A stretch of 15,384 nt of DNA, taken from assembly GCF_001556515.1 (NCBI RefSeq), contig NZ_LSJA01000283.1, positions 1-15,384 of the forward strand, given 5' to 3'. The DNA comes from Caulobacter sp. CCH9-E1 (lineage in GTDB: Bacteria > Pseudomonadota > Alphaproteobacteria > Caulobacterales > Caulobacteraceae). Both the position numbers and the translations under genes were made by a program. Within the stretch, counting starts at the first letter, position 1. Each line of letters opens with the position of its first letter. The notes under the pieces were generated by a model. The model ran no database searches, was not told the origin of the DNA, and worked only from the letters and a program-made list of their open reading frames with translations. Shown here in pieces: positions 1 through 6,689 of this stretch.

Positions 1-54
1 GGCGACCGGCAGGAAAACCCCAAACTGCTTGTGCTGCGACGGACGGTGGAACAT
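1..54 (-). CDS. 5' end of a probable LLM-class flavin-dependent monooxygenase (partial, runs off window)
   Basis: Seen: reading leftward from the ATG at 54-52 gives MFHRPSQHKQFGVFLPVA and then the window ends. A strong Shine-Dalgarno AGGAGA (minus strand, 66-61) sits 6 nt before the ATG, which supports a real start. Known: an N-terminal strand of the type FGVFxPxANGGW is characteristic of bacterial luciferase-like (LLM) FMNH2-dependent monooxygenases such as RutA and the NtaA/SnaA/DszA or SfnG types, which oxidise pyrimidines, aminopolycarboxylates or organosulfur compounds. Context: it lies 25 bp after the stop of the MFS permease on the same strand and is probably the third gene of the receptor-permease operon. 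Only 18 residues are visible, so the family call is tentative and no substrate can be named. Confidence 0.5.
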   Translation of the reverse strand, partial: MFHRPSQHKQFGVFLPVA

Positions 55-79
55 GGCTTCTCTCCTGATCGCTGAAAGT

Positions 80-1390
80 CTATGCGGCGTCGCGCAGCAG
101 GACCGGCGCGGGAGCCGGAACGGGCGCGACCGTGGTCTCTTCGACGCTCTTGCGCGGCGGGCGCATGAACAGCGCGGCCACGAAGATCACGCCGATCACG
201 GCGGCGAATACTTGGAAGGTCGGCGCGAAGCCGCCGAGGCGATCCCGCATGAAACCGCCGATGACCGGACCGAGCGCCGACACCGCGCCGACCAGGCAAA
301 CCATCGAGAAGAGCTCGAGATTGTTCCGACGGCCATAGTAGTTCAGCAGCAGGATGCTGACGGCCAGTACGGTCATGCCGAAGCCGACCCCAACCCCAAG
401 CGCGAAGATCACCATCATCGGCCATGTCGTGGCGCCAGCAAGCGCCAGCAGGCCGACGGCCATCATTCCTTGCGCGCCGGCCAGCAGCCAGCGCGGGTCG
501 ATGCGATCCCCCAGGAGGCCGCCACTCATGCGCGCGGCGACCTGCATCAGCGACTCAAGGCTCAGCGCAGCCACCGCGACAGTGGAAGCCACCCCCATCT
601 CGCCGAAATGGCTTGGCGCGAGGCTGACCGCCGTGACGCCGCCGAGCAGGTGCGCGAAATAGGCCGCGACGATCACATAGAATTGGGGCGTGCGGATCGC
701 CTCCCTCACGGTCCAGTCGACCTGAGTGCGGTAGACGCGCGCGGTGACCGGCTGGGAAGCCGCCTCCTCGGCCACGGCCTTGTCGGTTTCGACCGCCGCA
801 CGCTCCAGCCAAGCCTTACCGCCGACCAGAGCCGCGGCCAGACCGCCGACGACCGCCGACGCGGCAGCCTGCCAGGCCCAATACGGCCGCCAGGCGCCGC
901 CGGCCATCTCCATGCCGACCAAAGCCATCCAGGGACCGACGACACCGCCGAGCGAACCAATCGTGAAATAGACCCCGAACGGCAGGGCGCGCTTCTTGAA
1001 CAGCATGGACAGCAGGTGAGTGCCAGGGATCAACGCCATCATCTGGTAGCCGATGCCCAGCAGCGCCGTACCGGTCAGATAGACTGGCAGTCCCCGCGCC
1101 AAGGTCAGGCAAAGGAACCCGGTGATCATGACGGCCGAGCCGGCGATGATCGTGGCCCGCACGCCGATCTTGCGGATCAGCAGCGCCGGCAGCCATGACG
1201 AGCCGCCACAGAACGCGCCAAGCAGGGTAAAGCCCAGAAAAGCCGAGGCGAAGCTCCAGTGCTGGTCCTTGATCATGGCCGGCAAGATCACGCCGAGAGA
1301 CGAGAAGGTCGACGCCGTGATCAGGAAGAGCAGAAGGGACAACGCGCCCAGGAGGGTCCAGGAGCGCCATTGGATCGTCGACATCGCCAT
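80..1390 (-). CDS. MFS permease (12 predicted transmembrane segments)
   Basis: A 436-residue protein with the layout of a major facilitator permease: two six-helix halves, the first ending near residue 185, joined by a charged cytoplasmic linker (about 190-225), and a Pro/Ala-rich cytoplasmic tail after about 405. The inter-helix 2-3 region holds an Arg/Lys-rich turn (LIRKIGVRATI), as in MFS motif A. The helix 7 entry WTVREAIRTPQFYVIVAAYF resembles oxalate/formate or monocarboxylate-type MFS members. GGAGG lies 4 nt before the ATG at 1390; a second in-frame ATG at 1384 is possible. It follows the receptor gene by 55 bp on the same strand, so a job in moving the receptor's ligand across the inner membrane is likely. 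It is not an RhtX/FptX-type protein, unlike the permease at 14070-15320. Substrate and direction of transport cannot be read from the sequence. Confidence 0.85.
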   Translation of the reverse strand: MAMSTIQWRSWTLLGALSLLLFLITASTFSSLGVILPAMIKDQHWSFASAFLGFTLLGAFCGGSSWLPALLIRKIGVRATIIAGSAVMITGFLCLTLARGLPVYLTGTALLGIGYQMMALIPGTHLLSMLFKKRALPFGVYFTIGSLGGVVGPWMALVGMEMAGGAWRPYWAWQAAASAVVGGLAAALVGGKAWLERAAVETDKAVAEEAASQPVTARVYRTQVDWTVREAIRTPQFYVIVAAYFAHLLGGVTAVSLAPSHFGEMGVASTVAVAALSLESLMQVAARMSGGLLGDRIDPRWLLAGAQGMMAVGLLALAGATTWPMMVIFALGVGVGFGMTVLAVSILLLNYYGRRNNLELFSMVCLVGAVSALGPVIGGFMRDRLGGFAPTFQVFAAVIGVIFVAALFMRPPRKSVEETTVAPVPAPAPVLLRDAA

Positions 1391-1406
1391 CGAGCCTCCG
1401 TGTAAG

Positions 1407-1442
1407 CTCGCGGCGCGTCCCTCGCGGGGCGCGCCGCGCGAG
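1407..1442. repeat. GC-rich hairpin between the receptor and MFS genes
   Basis: A perfect 9-bp stem (CGCGGCGCG at 1409-1417 with CGCGCCGCG at 1430-1438) encloses a 12-nt loop. With a 2-nt bulge it extends to CT/AG at the outer ends. It fills most of the 55-bp gap between the receptor stop and the MFS start and has no T-run on either strand. It could slow transcription or protect the 3' end of the receptor mRNA, giving less permease than receptor; this role is an inference. Confidence 0.6.
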
Positions 1443-1445
1443 GAA

Positions 1446-3842
1446 CTAGAACTTTCGAGACAGGGTCACGCGCCACTCGCGGCCCTTGCTGGGCAGCGCG
1501 CCGAGGTTGGCGTAGCTGTCAGCGTCGGGCGTGAAGTAGAGCTTGTCGAACAGGTTATCGACGTTGAGCGTGGCCGTGTACGGACCGTATTCGTAATAGA
1601 CGCTGCCGCTGGCCACCCAGTAGGCCGGGTAGGTCACGGCGCTCTGGACAGTGCCCGAGGTCTTGGTGACGTGCGTGACGCCCAAGGCGCCGCCGACCTT
1701 GCCCCAATCATGATCGTCGCTCGTATAGGCGCCGTAAAGGCTGACCACCGACTTCGGGATCAGAGTGTAGTCGTAGTCGCCGGCGCGGCCCGGGAGGCTG
1801 TTGAAGGCCCAGACCACATAGGTCCCGCCATAGCCCTGTTGCCCCGAGACACCGGCGGTGTAGGCCGGGATGTACTGGAACGAGGTGTCGGGCCCCTTGA
1901 CGGTCGTGTGCTGGGTGTTGCCCGAGAAGGTGAAGCTCAGATGCTCGCTGGCCAGCCAGCGGACCTCCAGCTCGACGCCCTTGGCGCGGGTGCCCTGGAT
2001 GCTGATCGGCGGTCCGTTGAGAAGCTGGGTGCGGTTCTGGCGATAGCCCGCCAGCGACCCGACCAGCGTGCCCTTGAGGAGCTGAAACTTCACGCCTGCT
2101 TCGGCCAGATCGCTGTCCGACAACCAGGCGCCATTCGCGACAAGCCCTGGCGCAATGTCGCCCGCCTGGCTCATCTCCAGGGCTGAAGCCTTGGCGTAGC
2201 TGATGTAGGGCATCATGCCGACCGGCGTCTTATAGGTCAGGCTGGCGGTGTAGGTCCCCTGCCCCTTGCCCGCCTTCTGCTGGCCAGCGACGGTGTAGCT
2301 GAGGAAGCCGGTGTCGTTCGACTTGACGTCATAGTCGTCATAGCGGCCGCCCAGCATCAGGTTCAGGCGCTCGCCCACCATGATGTCGGTGGTGAAGAAG
2401 ACGCCACGCTGCTTCCAGTCGCTCTTGTTGTCGTTCTCCCACTTCACGCCGTCGTTGGCGTTGAAGGGGTTGCCGATGATGTCGGTCGGGGTCGCTCCGA
2501 ACGCGATATCGCGGCGATCCAGCGCGATCAGGCCGCTGTTGTAGCTTTCACGGCGGCGGCCGTCGAAGCTGCGATAGGATGCGCCGACGAACGACTTCGA
2601 GGTGATGATTCCAAGGTCGTAGGCGAAGTTGTAGGTGAGCCGCGCCTCCCAGACCGAGCTGTCGAACCAGGCCGGATAGCCATACGACACAAAGCGCTTG
2701 TTCTCCTGGTCGTCATAGAACAGCTGAAGCTTGATGGCGCTGCTCGGCGTCAGCTCCTTGGCGAGGTCGTAGTAGAGGGTGTTGGTGCGGGTCTTCGAGA
2801 AGTCTGCGCCGCTGATATAGACTTGGCGCGGGCTGAGCTTGGTCGTCCCCACGCCGACATCCAACGTGTGCAGGGCGTCGCTGCTCGGAAAGCCGTAATA
2901 GGCCAGGTACATGGCGCTGGCGTAGGGATAGAAGCCGATCTCGTTCGGCGTCAGGCGGCCGTTGCCGTCGCTGTCCTTCAGCGAGGTGTCGCGCCCGGTG
3001 ATATAGGTCTGGCTGTCGATCAGGGCCTGGGTCAGGCGGTTCCAGCCCGGCGTCTGCACGTCGCCCTTGGAGTGGTAGAGCATGCCCCCGAAGGCGGTCG
3101 TCCAGCCGGCGCCCAGGTCGAAATCGGCCGAGAGCTCGCCGGTCTGACGGCGCGGATAGATCCCCTTGTAGAAACTATGGGAGTCCTCGACCTCGCCATA
3201 CAGATGGACCCCACCCGTGACGGCGCCGAAATTCGCCGGCAGACCCAGTTGGGCTGTGGCGTTTTTCTTGTTGTACGAGCCATAGGTCAGCGTCACCTCG
3301 CCGGTGGGCTCGGTCAGATAGCCGCCCTCGTTCTTGCCCGACTTCGGGATGAAATTGAGCATGCCGCCCACCTTGCCCGAGCCGTAGATCGGCGTGGGCG
3401 GCCCCCGCACGATCTGGATCTGCTCAGCCGCGCCGATCGGCGTCGAATAGGTGCCCCGGTTCTCGATCCGCTTGAAGCCGCGGAAGTAGTTCTCGGCCAG
3501 GGTGCCGCGAATGTTCAGAGCGCCCGGCACGCCATAGAAGCTGGCCGTATAGGTGCCCGGCGAGACGGCGGTCAGGCCGTCGATCGTCTCGATGCCGTAT
3601 CGTTGGAGGGTCACGTCGCTGACGAAGCTGGCAGAGCGCGGCGTCTCAAGCAGAGGCTTATCGATGCCGAAGACGGTGTTGCTGGGCTGCTTCTCCAGCA
3701 GGCCCGCCTTGTCGCGCGCCTTGACCACGATTTCGTCGACGGTGTCGGACGGCGTCGCGGTCTCGTCGGCGAAAGCGATTTGCGCGTGCGCCAGCAAAAC
3801 AAGGGCGGAACAGCCCGCCATCAAAAGCCGGTAATTCGACAT
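1446..3842 (-). CDS. TonB-dependent outer-membrane receptor with an EF-hand-like surface loop
   Basis: A 798-residue receptor. The start at 3842 is preferred over an upstream ATG at 3872 because GAGGA lies just before it and because a signal peptide then begins at residue 1, with likely cleavage after AFA at about residue 25. A TonB-box-like stretch (DTVDEIVVKA, about 33-42) precedes a plug domain with the RGF and IVRGPPTPIYGSGKVGG signatures. The rest is a beta-barrel ending in phenylalanine, as outer-membrane proteins do (SRKF). Residues 290-301 read DSDGNGRLTPNE, a full match to the 12-residue EF-hand calcium loop, inside a segment of roughly 85 residues that should face outside. Barrel features such as NVDNLFDKLYF near the end are standard. 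It is the first gene of a receptor-MFS-(monooxygenase) set. No Fur box was found upstream, so the ligand may not be a siderophore; catecholate, organosulfur or other ligands remain possible. Confidence 0.93.
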   Translation of the reverse strand: MSNYRLLMAGCSALVLLAHAQIAFADETATPSDTVDEIVVKARDKAGLLEKQPSNTVFGIDKPLLETPRSASFVSDVTLQRYGIETIDGLTAVSPGTYTASFYGVPGALNIRGTLAENYFRGFKRIENRGTYSTPIGAAEQIQIVRGPPTPIYGSGKVGGMLNFIPKSGKNEGGYLTEPTGEVTLTYGSYNKKNATAQLGLPANFGAVTGGVHLYGEVEDSHSFYKGIYPRRQTGELSADFDLGAGWTTAFGGMLYHSKGDVQTPGWNRLTQALIDSQTYITGRDTSLKDSDGNGRLTPNEIGFYPYASAMYLAYYGFPSSDALHTLDVGVGTTKLSPRQVYISGADFSKTRTNTLYYDLAKELTPSSAIKLQLFYDDQENKRFVSYGYPAWFDSSVWEARLTYNFAYDLGIITSKSFVGASYRSFDGRRRESYNSGLIALDRRDIAFGATPTDIIGNPFNANDGVKWENDNKSDWKQRGVFFTTDIMVGERLNLMLGGRYDDYDVKSNDTGFLSYTVAGQQKAGKGQGTYTASLTYKTPVGMMPYISYAKASALEMSQAGDIAPGLVANGAWLSDSDLAEAGVKFQLLKGTLVGSLAGYRQNRTQLLNGPPISIQGTRAKGVELEVRWLASEHLSFTFSGNTQHTTVKGPDTSFQYIPAYTAGVSGQQGYGGTYVVWAFNSLPGRAGDYDYTLIPKSVVSLYGAYTSDDHDWGKVGGALGVTHVTKTSGTVQSAVTYPAYWVASGSVYYEYGPYTATLNVDNLFDKLYFTPDADSYANLGALPSKGREWRVTLSRKF

Positions 3843-3952
3843 GCGGTCCTCATGCGAGGCTGTCGCGCCCACCGCCTGCGGCGGTTATCCCCAAGGTCGA
3901 CGCCTCGAAGCCATCATCGGCCGGTCAGGCGCGCCGACGAGGCGGGCTGTCA

Positions 3953-3972
3953 GACATTTCACTCAAAATGTC
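3953..3972. repeat. Perfect inverted repeat GACATTT-6-AAATGTC (possible operator)
   Basis: Two perfect 7-bp arms (3953-3959 and 3966-3972) flank CACTCA. It lies about 110 bp upstream of the receptor ATG, where a regulator operator would be expected. It is AT-rich compared with its surroundings. No specific regulator family can be assigned. Confidence 0.45.
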
Positions 3973-4021
3973 CGCGCCGCATGCATCTTGAGCCGTTGGC
4001 GACTTCGAAATCAGCGGGATG

Positions 4022-4043
4022 GCTCTGAAATTTGCTTCAGAGC
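4022..4043. repeat. Perfect inverted repeat GCTCTGAA-6-TTCAGAGC (possible operator)
   Basis: Two perfect 8-bp arms (4022-4029 and 4036-4043) flank ATTTGC. The centre-to-centre distance to the 3953-3972 repeat is about 70 bp. Both have a 6-nt spacer but differ in sequence. It lies upstream of the receptor gene and could be an operator or a leader hairpin. Confidence 0.45.
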
Positions 4044-4177
4044 GAACCAGACGCGCCTCAAAGGCGTCCACCACCAGAGCAAGGTCGCCGCCCCTCACAA
4101 TCCGAAGACGGGGCGTCCGTAGCAGGAAATTGTTAATGGTGCCGGCGGCGCTGGCGCATTCCGTCGCGCTCCAGCGT

Positions 4178-4191
4178 AGTTGGCGCCAACT
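4178..4191. repeat. 14-bp perfect palindrome AGTTGGCGCCAACT
   Basis: A gap-free perfect palindrome in the gene-free region, 336 bp upstream of the receptor ATG. It could be a binding site for a dimeric regulator. No family match is claimed, and a palindrome of this size also occurs by chance at a low rate. Confidence 0.35.
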
Positions 4192-4332
4192 GTTGGATAT
4201 GCGTGAGAACTATTTCTACGATATTGCCCCCGTTCGTACGCCGCGGCGAGATAAGGGCAAGAAGCGTCCCAAGCTTCAGGATTTGGGGCGGAGATGGCCT
4301 TCCCGATGGACACCTTCGATTTTCGAGGTTCG

Positions 4333-4353
4333 GGTCTGCGCCAATTGCAGACC
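4333..4353 (-). terminator. Possible terminator hairpin after the DUF3325 gene
   Basis: GGTCTGC (4333-4339) and GCAGACC (4347-4353) form a perfect 7-bp stem with a 7-nt loop, 50 nt beyond the stop of the last gene of the minus-strand siderophore operon. No T-run follows on the minus strand, so it would be at best a weak intrinsic terminator or an mRNA 3'-end hairpin. Confidence 0.35.
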
Positions 4354-4403
4354 TTGCCCCCATCCAGACAGCGGGCGTTCCGCGCTCGGCGGCGATGGCC
4401 AAC

Positions 4404-4751
4404 TCAAGCAAGAACAAGCACTTTGACTAAGAGCAGGAGGCCGACCGCCGTCAGCGCGGCGACGCCGCCGGCCCTTGCCGCCCCGCGCGGGCGGTAGGGC
4501 ATGTTTAGCGTCAGCGCCAAACCGGCGACCATGATCGCAGCGACCCAGAGGACCGAGCCGAAGCGCCATCCGACCGCGACGACCGCGCAGCCATAGGCCG
4601 CAGCAAGACCCGCCCAGCCCGCAGCGCGCAACAGCCGCTGCTCGCGCAGCATCAGCGTCCGGCCCAGCGTCTCAACCTGGTGCTTGGCCATCGAGGCGCA
4701 GAGAGCGACGAAGCCGGCATAGGCCAGCAGGAGAACAGCCAGGTGGATCAC
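4404..4751 (-). CDS. DUF3325 family inner-membrane protein
   Basis: A 115-residue protein. The GTG start at 4751 is chosen because GGAGGT lies 6 nt upstream and because the codon overlaps the stop of the PepSY-TM gene as GTGA; earlier in-frame starts would run deep into that gene in a low-complexity Arg/Gly frame. The product is mostly hydrophobic, with about four membrane segments (residues about 3-19, 45-60, 65-80 and 95-114), a basic turn after segment 1 (HQVETLGRTLMLREQRLLRAAGW) and the YRPRG motif. This pattern fits the DUF3325 family. Known: DUF3325 genes commonly sit after DUF3649 and PepSY-TM genes in siderophore operons of proteobacteria. Inferred: an accessory subunit or assembly partner of the PepSY reductase. 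Its biochemical role is not known to me. Confidence 0.8.
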   Translation of the reverse strand: MIHLAVLLLAYAGFVALCASMAKHQVETLGRTLMLREQRLLRAAGWAGLAAAYGCAVVAVGWRFGSVLWVAAIMVAGLALTLNMPYRPRGAARAGGVAALTAVGLLLLVKVLVLA

Positions 4752-6334
4752 GCCGCGACCTCCATGGGCTGGACAGCCTTGCGCTTGGGCTTCACCGCTG
4801 GCTTGTAACGCTTGGCCTTCAGCGCGCAGAACGCCAGCGTCGCGCCTAACGCCACCAAGGTCACATCGAACGCCGCCATCGCCCAATCGCCGTCCGCCAG
4901 GCTACGGACAAGGTTGCGCCGGCTGGTGAGTGCGCTGACCACGGGCAGGGCCGCGACTAGGAACGCGGCCGCCGCCAGGGTTTCCACCCACGCCTTGCGG
5001 GCCGGTCGGACCACCGCCCAAGCGATGAACAGGCCCCAGGCGATGAAGAAGCCATGCACTTCCCAAGCCGCGCGCTCGGCGAGGTCAAGCGGCAACAGCC
5101 GGTTGGCCCACAGCACCGCGGCCATGCCGGCCGGCACGCCGGCGACCGTGCCGATGTTCAGGCGTTCGACCAGCCTGAACCCGAAGTAAGGTTTGTCCGG
5201 ATCGGGCAGCTTCTGGCGCCGCGCCGCTGTCCAGAGGATGAGGCCCGTTGCGACCATGGCGCTGCCGGCCAGGCCGCAGGAGAAGTAAAGCCAGCGCAGC
5301 AAGGGATCGGCGTAGCGGCCCATGTGCAGGCCATACATTACCGCTGCAGTCCGGCGGCCAGGGCCCATATCCGGCTCCCTTGTCAGCAGCCTGCCGGTGA
5401 CGCCGTCGAAGGTCAGGCTGCCGCCCAGGTTCGATAGCTGGTCGCCGGAGTGACGGGTGACCTCGATGCGCGCGCTCCTGTCGCCCGGGTTGGTCACCGA
5501 TACGATCCAGGGACGCCCCCCACCCCAGACCTCCGACGCCTTGACCATCACCGGACCTAGCGGGATCAGCGGCGCAGGCCCCTGCCGGCGGACCGCCTCG
5601 GCGCGAGGGAAGACCGCGTCGAAATAGGCTTCGGTACTGCCGTAGTTGGCGACCATCCCCCACGGCATGTAGAGGCTCATCAGCGTCACCAGCCCCGTGT
5701 AGGTGATCATGGCGTGGAACGGCAGGGCCAGGACCGCCGTCAGGTTATGAGCGTCCAGCCAGGCGCGCTGAGCGGCCTTCTTCGGGCGGAAGGTGAAGAT
5801 GTCCTTGAAGATACGCTTGTGGGTGATGACCCCCGAGACGATCGCCACCAGCATGAACATGGCGCACAGCCCGGCCACCCAGCGACCGAGTATCACCGGC
5901 ATGTAGTGCATCTGGAAATGGACGCGATAGAAGAACTCCCCGCCCCTCGTCTCCCGTGGCTTCACGATCTGTCCGCTGCCGGCGTCGAGCACGGCCTGCT
6001 CGCCCAGCCGTCCGCCGCGCCGTCGCGGCTTATCGGCCTCGCCGGGCTTGGGCTGCGGTCGCCAGGAGACCAGCACGGTGGACTGCCGCGCGTCCGGCAC
6101 GCTGATCGACCAGCTACGGGCGTTGGGGGCGACCTTGCGCAGATAGGCCTCCGCCCCCGCGACGGCCGTGGAGACGCTGGCCGGCTTGCCCGTCTCCGGC
6201 TGCATCCAGCGGGTGATCTCGGGCCGGAAGTAGCTGGCCGTCCCGGTCAGGAACATGGCCAGCAGGATCCAGCCGAACAGCAGGCCGGTCCAGGTGTGCA
6301 GCCAGGACATGGACTGGCGGAACGCTCCGTTCAT
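4748..6334 (-). CDS. PepSY-TM protein, probable ferric-siderophore reductase
   Basis: A 528-residue inner-membrane protein of the PepSY-associated TM family. The ATG at 6334 overlaps the DUF3649 stop as ATGA; the open frame further upstream is a shadow of that gene. Seen in order: helix 1 with LHTWTGLLFGW (His13); a periplasmic PepSY-like domain (about 50-140); FYRVHFQMHYMPVILGRWVAG (His139, His143) leading into helix 2; THKRIFKDIFTFRPKK; helix 3 with LDAHNLTAVLALPFHAMITYTGL (His196, His207); a second periplasmic domain (about 225-335); LHMGRYADPLLRWLY (His337); and C-terminal helices including EVHGFF (His427). Conserved membrane histidines suit haem ligation, as in Pseudomonas FoxB; FpvG is a related siderophore-iron release factor. 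Inferred role: electron transfer to Fe(III)-siderophore in the periplasm, freeing Fe(II). The Lys-rich tail is cytoplasmic or basic-anchored. Confidence 0.87.
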   Translation of the reverse strand: MNGAFRQSMSWLHTWTGLLFGWILLAMFLTGTASYFRPEITRWMQPETGKPASVSTAVAGAEAYLRKVAPNARSWSISVPDARQSTVLVSWRPQPKPGEADKPRRRGGRLGEQAVLDAGSGQIVKPRETRGGEFFYRVHFQMHYMPVILGRWVAGLCAMFMLVAIVSGVITHKRIFKDIFTFRPKKAAQRAWLDAHNLTAVLALPFHAMITYTGLVTLMSLYMPWGMVANYGSTEAYFDAVFPRAEAVRRQGPAPLIPLGPVMVKASEVWGGGRPWIVSVTNPGDRSARIEVTRHSGDQLSNLGGSLTFDGVTGRLLTREPDMGPGRRTAAVMYGLHMGRYADPLLRWLYFSCGLAGSAMVATGLILWTAARRQKLPDPDKPYFGFRLVERLNIGTVAGVPAGMAAVLWANRLLPLDLAERAAWEVHGFFIAWGLFIAWAVVRPARKAWVETLAAAAFLVAALPVVSALTSRRNLVRSLADGDWAMAAFDVTLVALGATLAFCALKAKRYKPAVKPKRKAVQPMEVAA

Positions 6335-6678
6335 GCCTGGCCTCCCAGGGCGATGGACAGCCACAGGGCGCCGGCCATGAGAGCGCTGGCCGCCAGGAGG
6401 CCCGCCCACACGCGCCACGCTTTGGGATCGCCGAACGCCCAGATGGCCGCCCCGGCGTAGACGGCGAACGAGGCCAGCATGCCGGTCGTCGTGGCCTCGA
6501 CCTTCGACATCGGCAACAGCCGCGCGAGCACGGCCGCCGCGAGGGCGGCGACGACATAACCCATCACCAGGCCCGCCACGATCCGCGATCCCACGTCGAG
6601 CCGGCGACGCCAGGTGACCGGCGGCTTGCCAGGCTGGCGCGGCGCGCCAGCTTGGGGCGTGATGACGACCTTGTTCAT
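6331..6678 (-). CDS. DUF3649 family membrane protein (siderophore operon accessory)
   Basis: A 115-residue protein starting 11 nt after the receptor stop and overlapping the next gene by ATGA, so it is translated as part of the operon. It has a basic, Pro-rich N-terminus (1-30) and then three predicted membrane segments (about 33-55, 66-83 and 89-112). The core VEATTTGMLASFAVYAGAAI matches the conserved heart of DUF3649. Known: this family is found almost only next to PepSY-TM genes in siderophore-receptor operons. Inferred: a subunit that works with the PepSY reductase. The ribosome site is weak (AGGCG), so expression may depend on coupling to the receptor gene. Confidence 0.82.
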   Translation of the reverse strand: MNKVVITPQAGAPRQPGKPPVTWRRRLDVGSRIVAGLVMGYVVAALAAAVLARLLPMSKVEATTTGMLASFAVYAGAAIWAFGDPKAWRVWAGLLAASALMAGALWLSIALGGQA

Positions 6679-6689
6679 CGCCGCCGCGC

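Larger units (their letters stand above)
3843..4403. other. Gene-free region upstream of the calcium-loop receptor
   Basis: About 560 bp between the end of the DUF3325 gene and the start of the receptor, both on the minus strand. Open frames here show no recognisable protein family, no signal peptide and no good ribosome site. The region holds several short perfect inverted repeats, listed separately, and a small hairpin (ACCGCC/GGCGGT at 3871-3885) about 30 nt before the receptor ATG. It presumably contains the receptor promoter, but I could not pick a convincing -35/-10 pair on the minus strand, nor a Fur-type palindrome. Confidence 0.6.

Noticed and set aside
29..1198. 389-codon plus-strand frame opposite the MFS permease
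   Set aside because: Highly charged low-complexity product without recognisable domains; it is a shadow of the permease gene.
2823..4028. 401-codon plus-strand frame opposite the calcium-loop receptor
   Set aside because: Composition is that of a GC-rich antisense shadow, and the receptor on the other strand has clear domain signatures.
4195..4226. Possible Fur box around GAGAACTATTTCTA in the gene-free region
   Set aside because: Only partial symmetry (10 of 19 positions), the arms fall out of register, and it is over 350 bp from the receptor start.
4321..4353. tRNA-like 3' end (GGTTCGGGTCTGCGCCA)
   Set aside because: The T-arm and acceptor stems do not pair, and no anticodon or D-arm precedes it; the stretch instead forms a simple hairpin.
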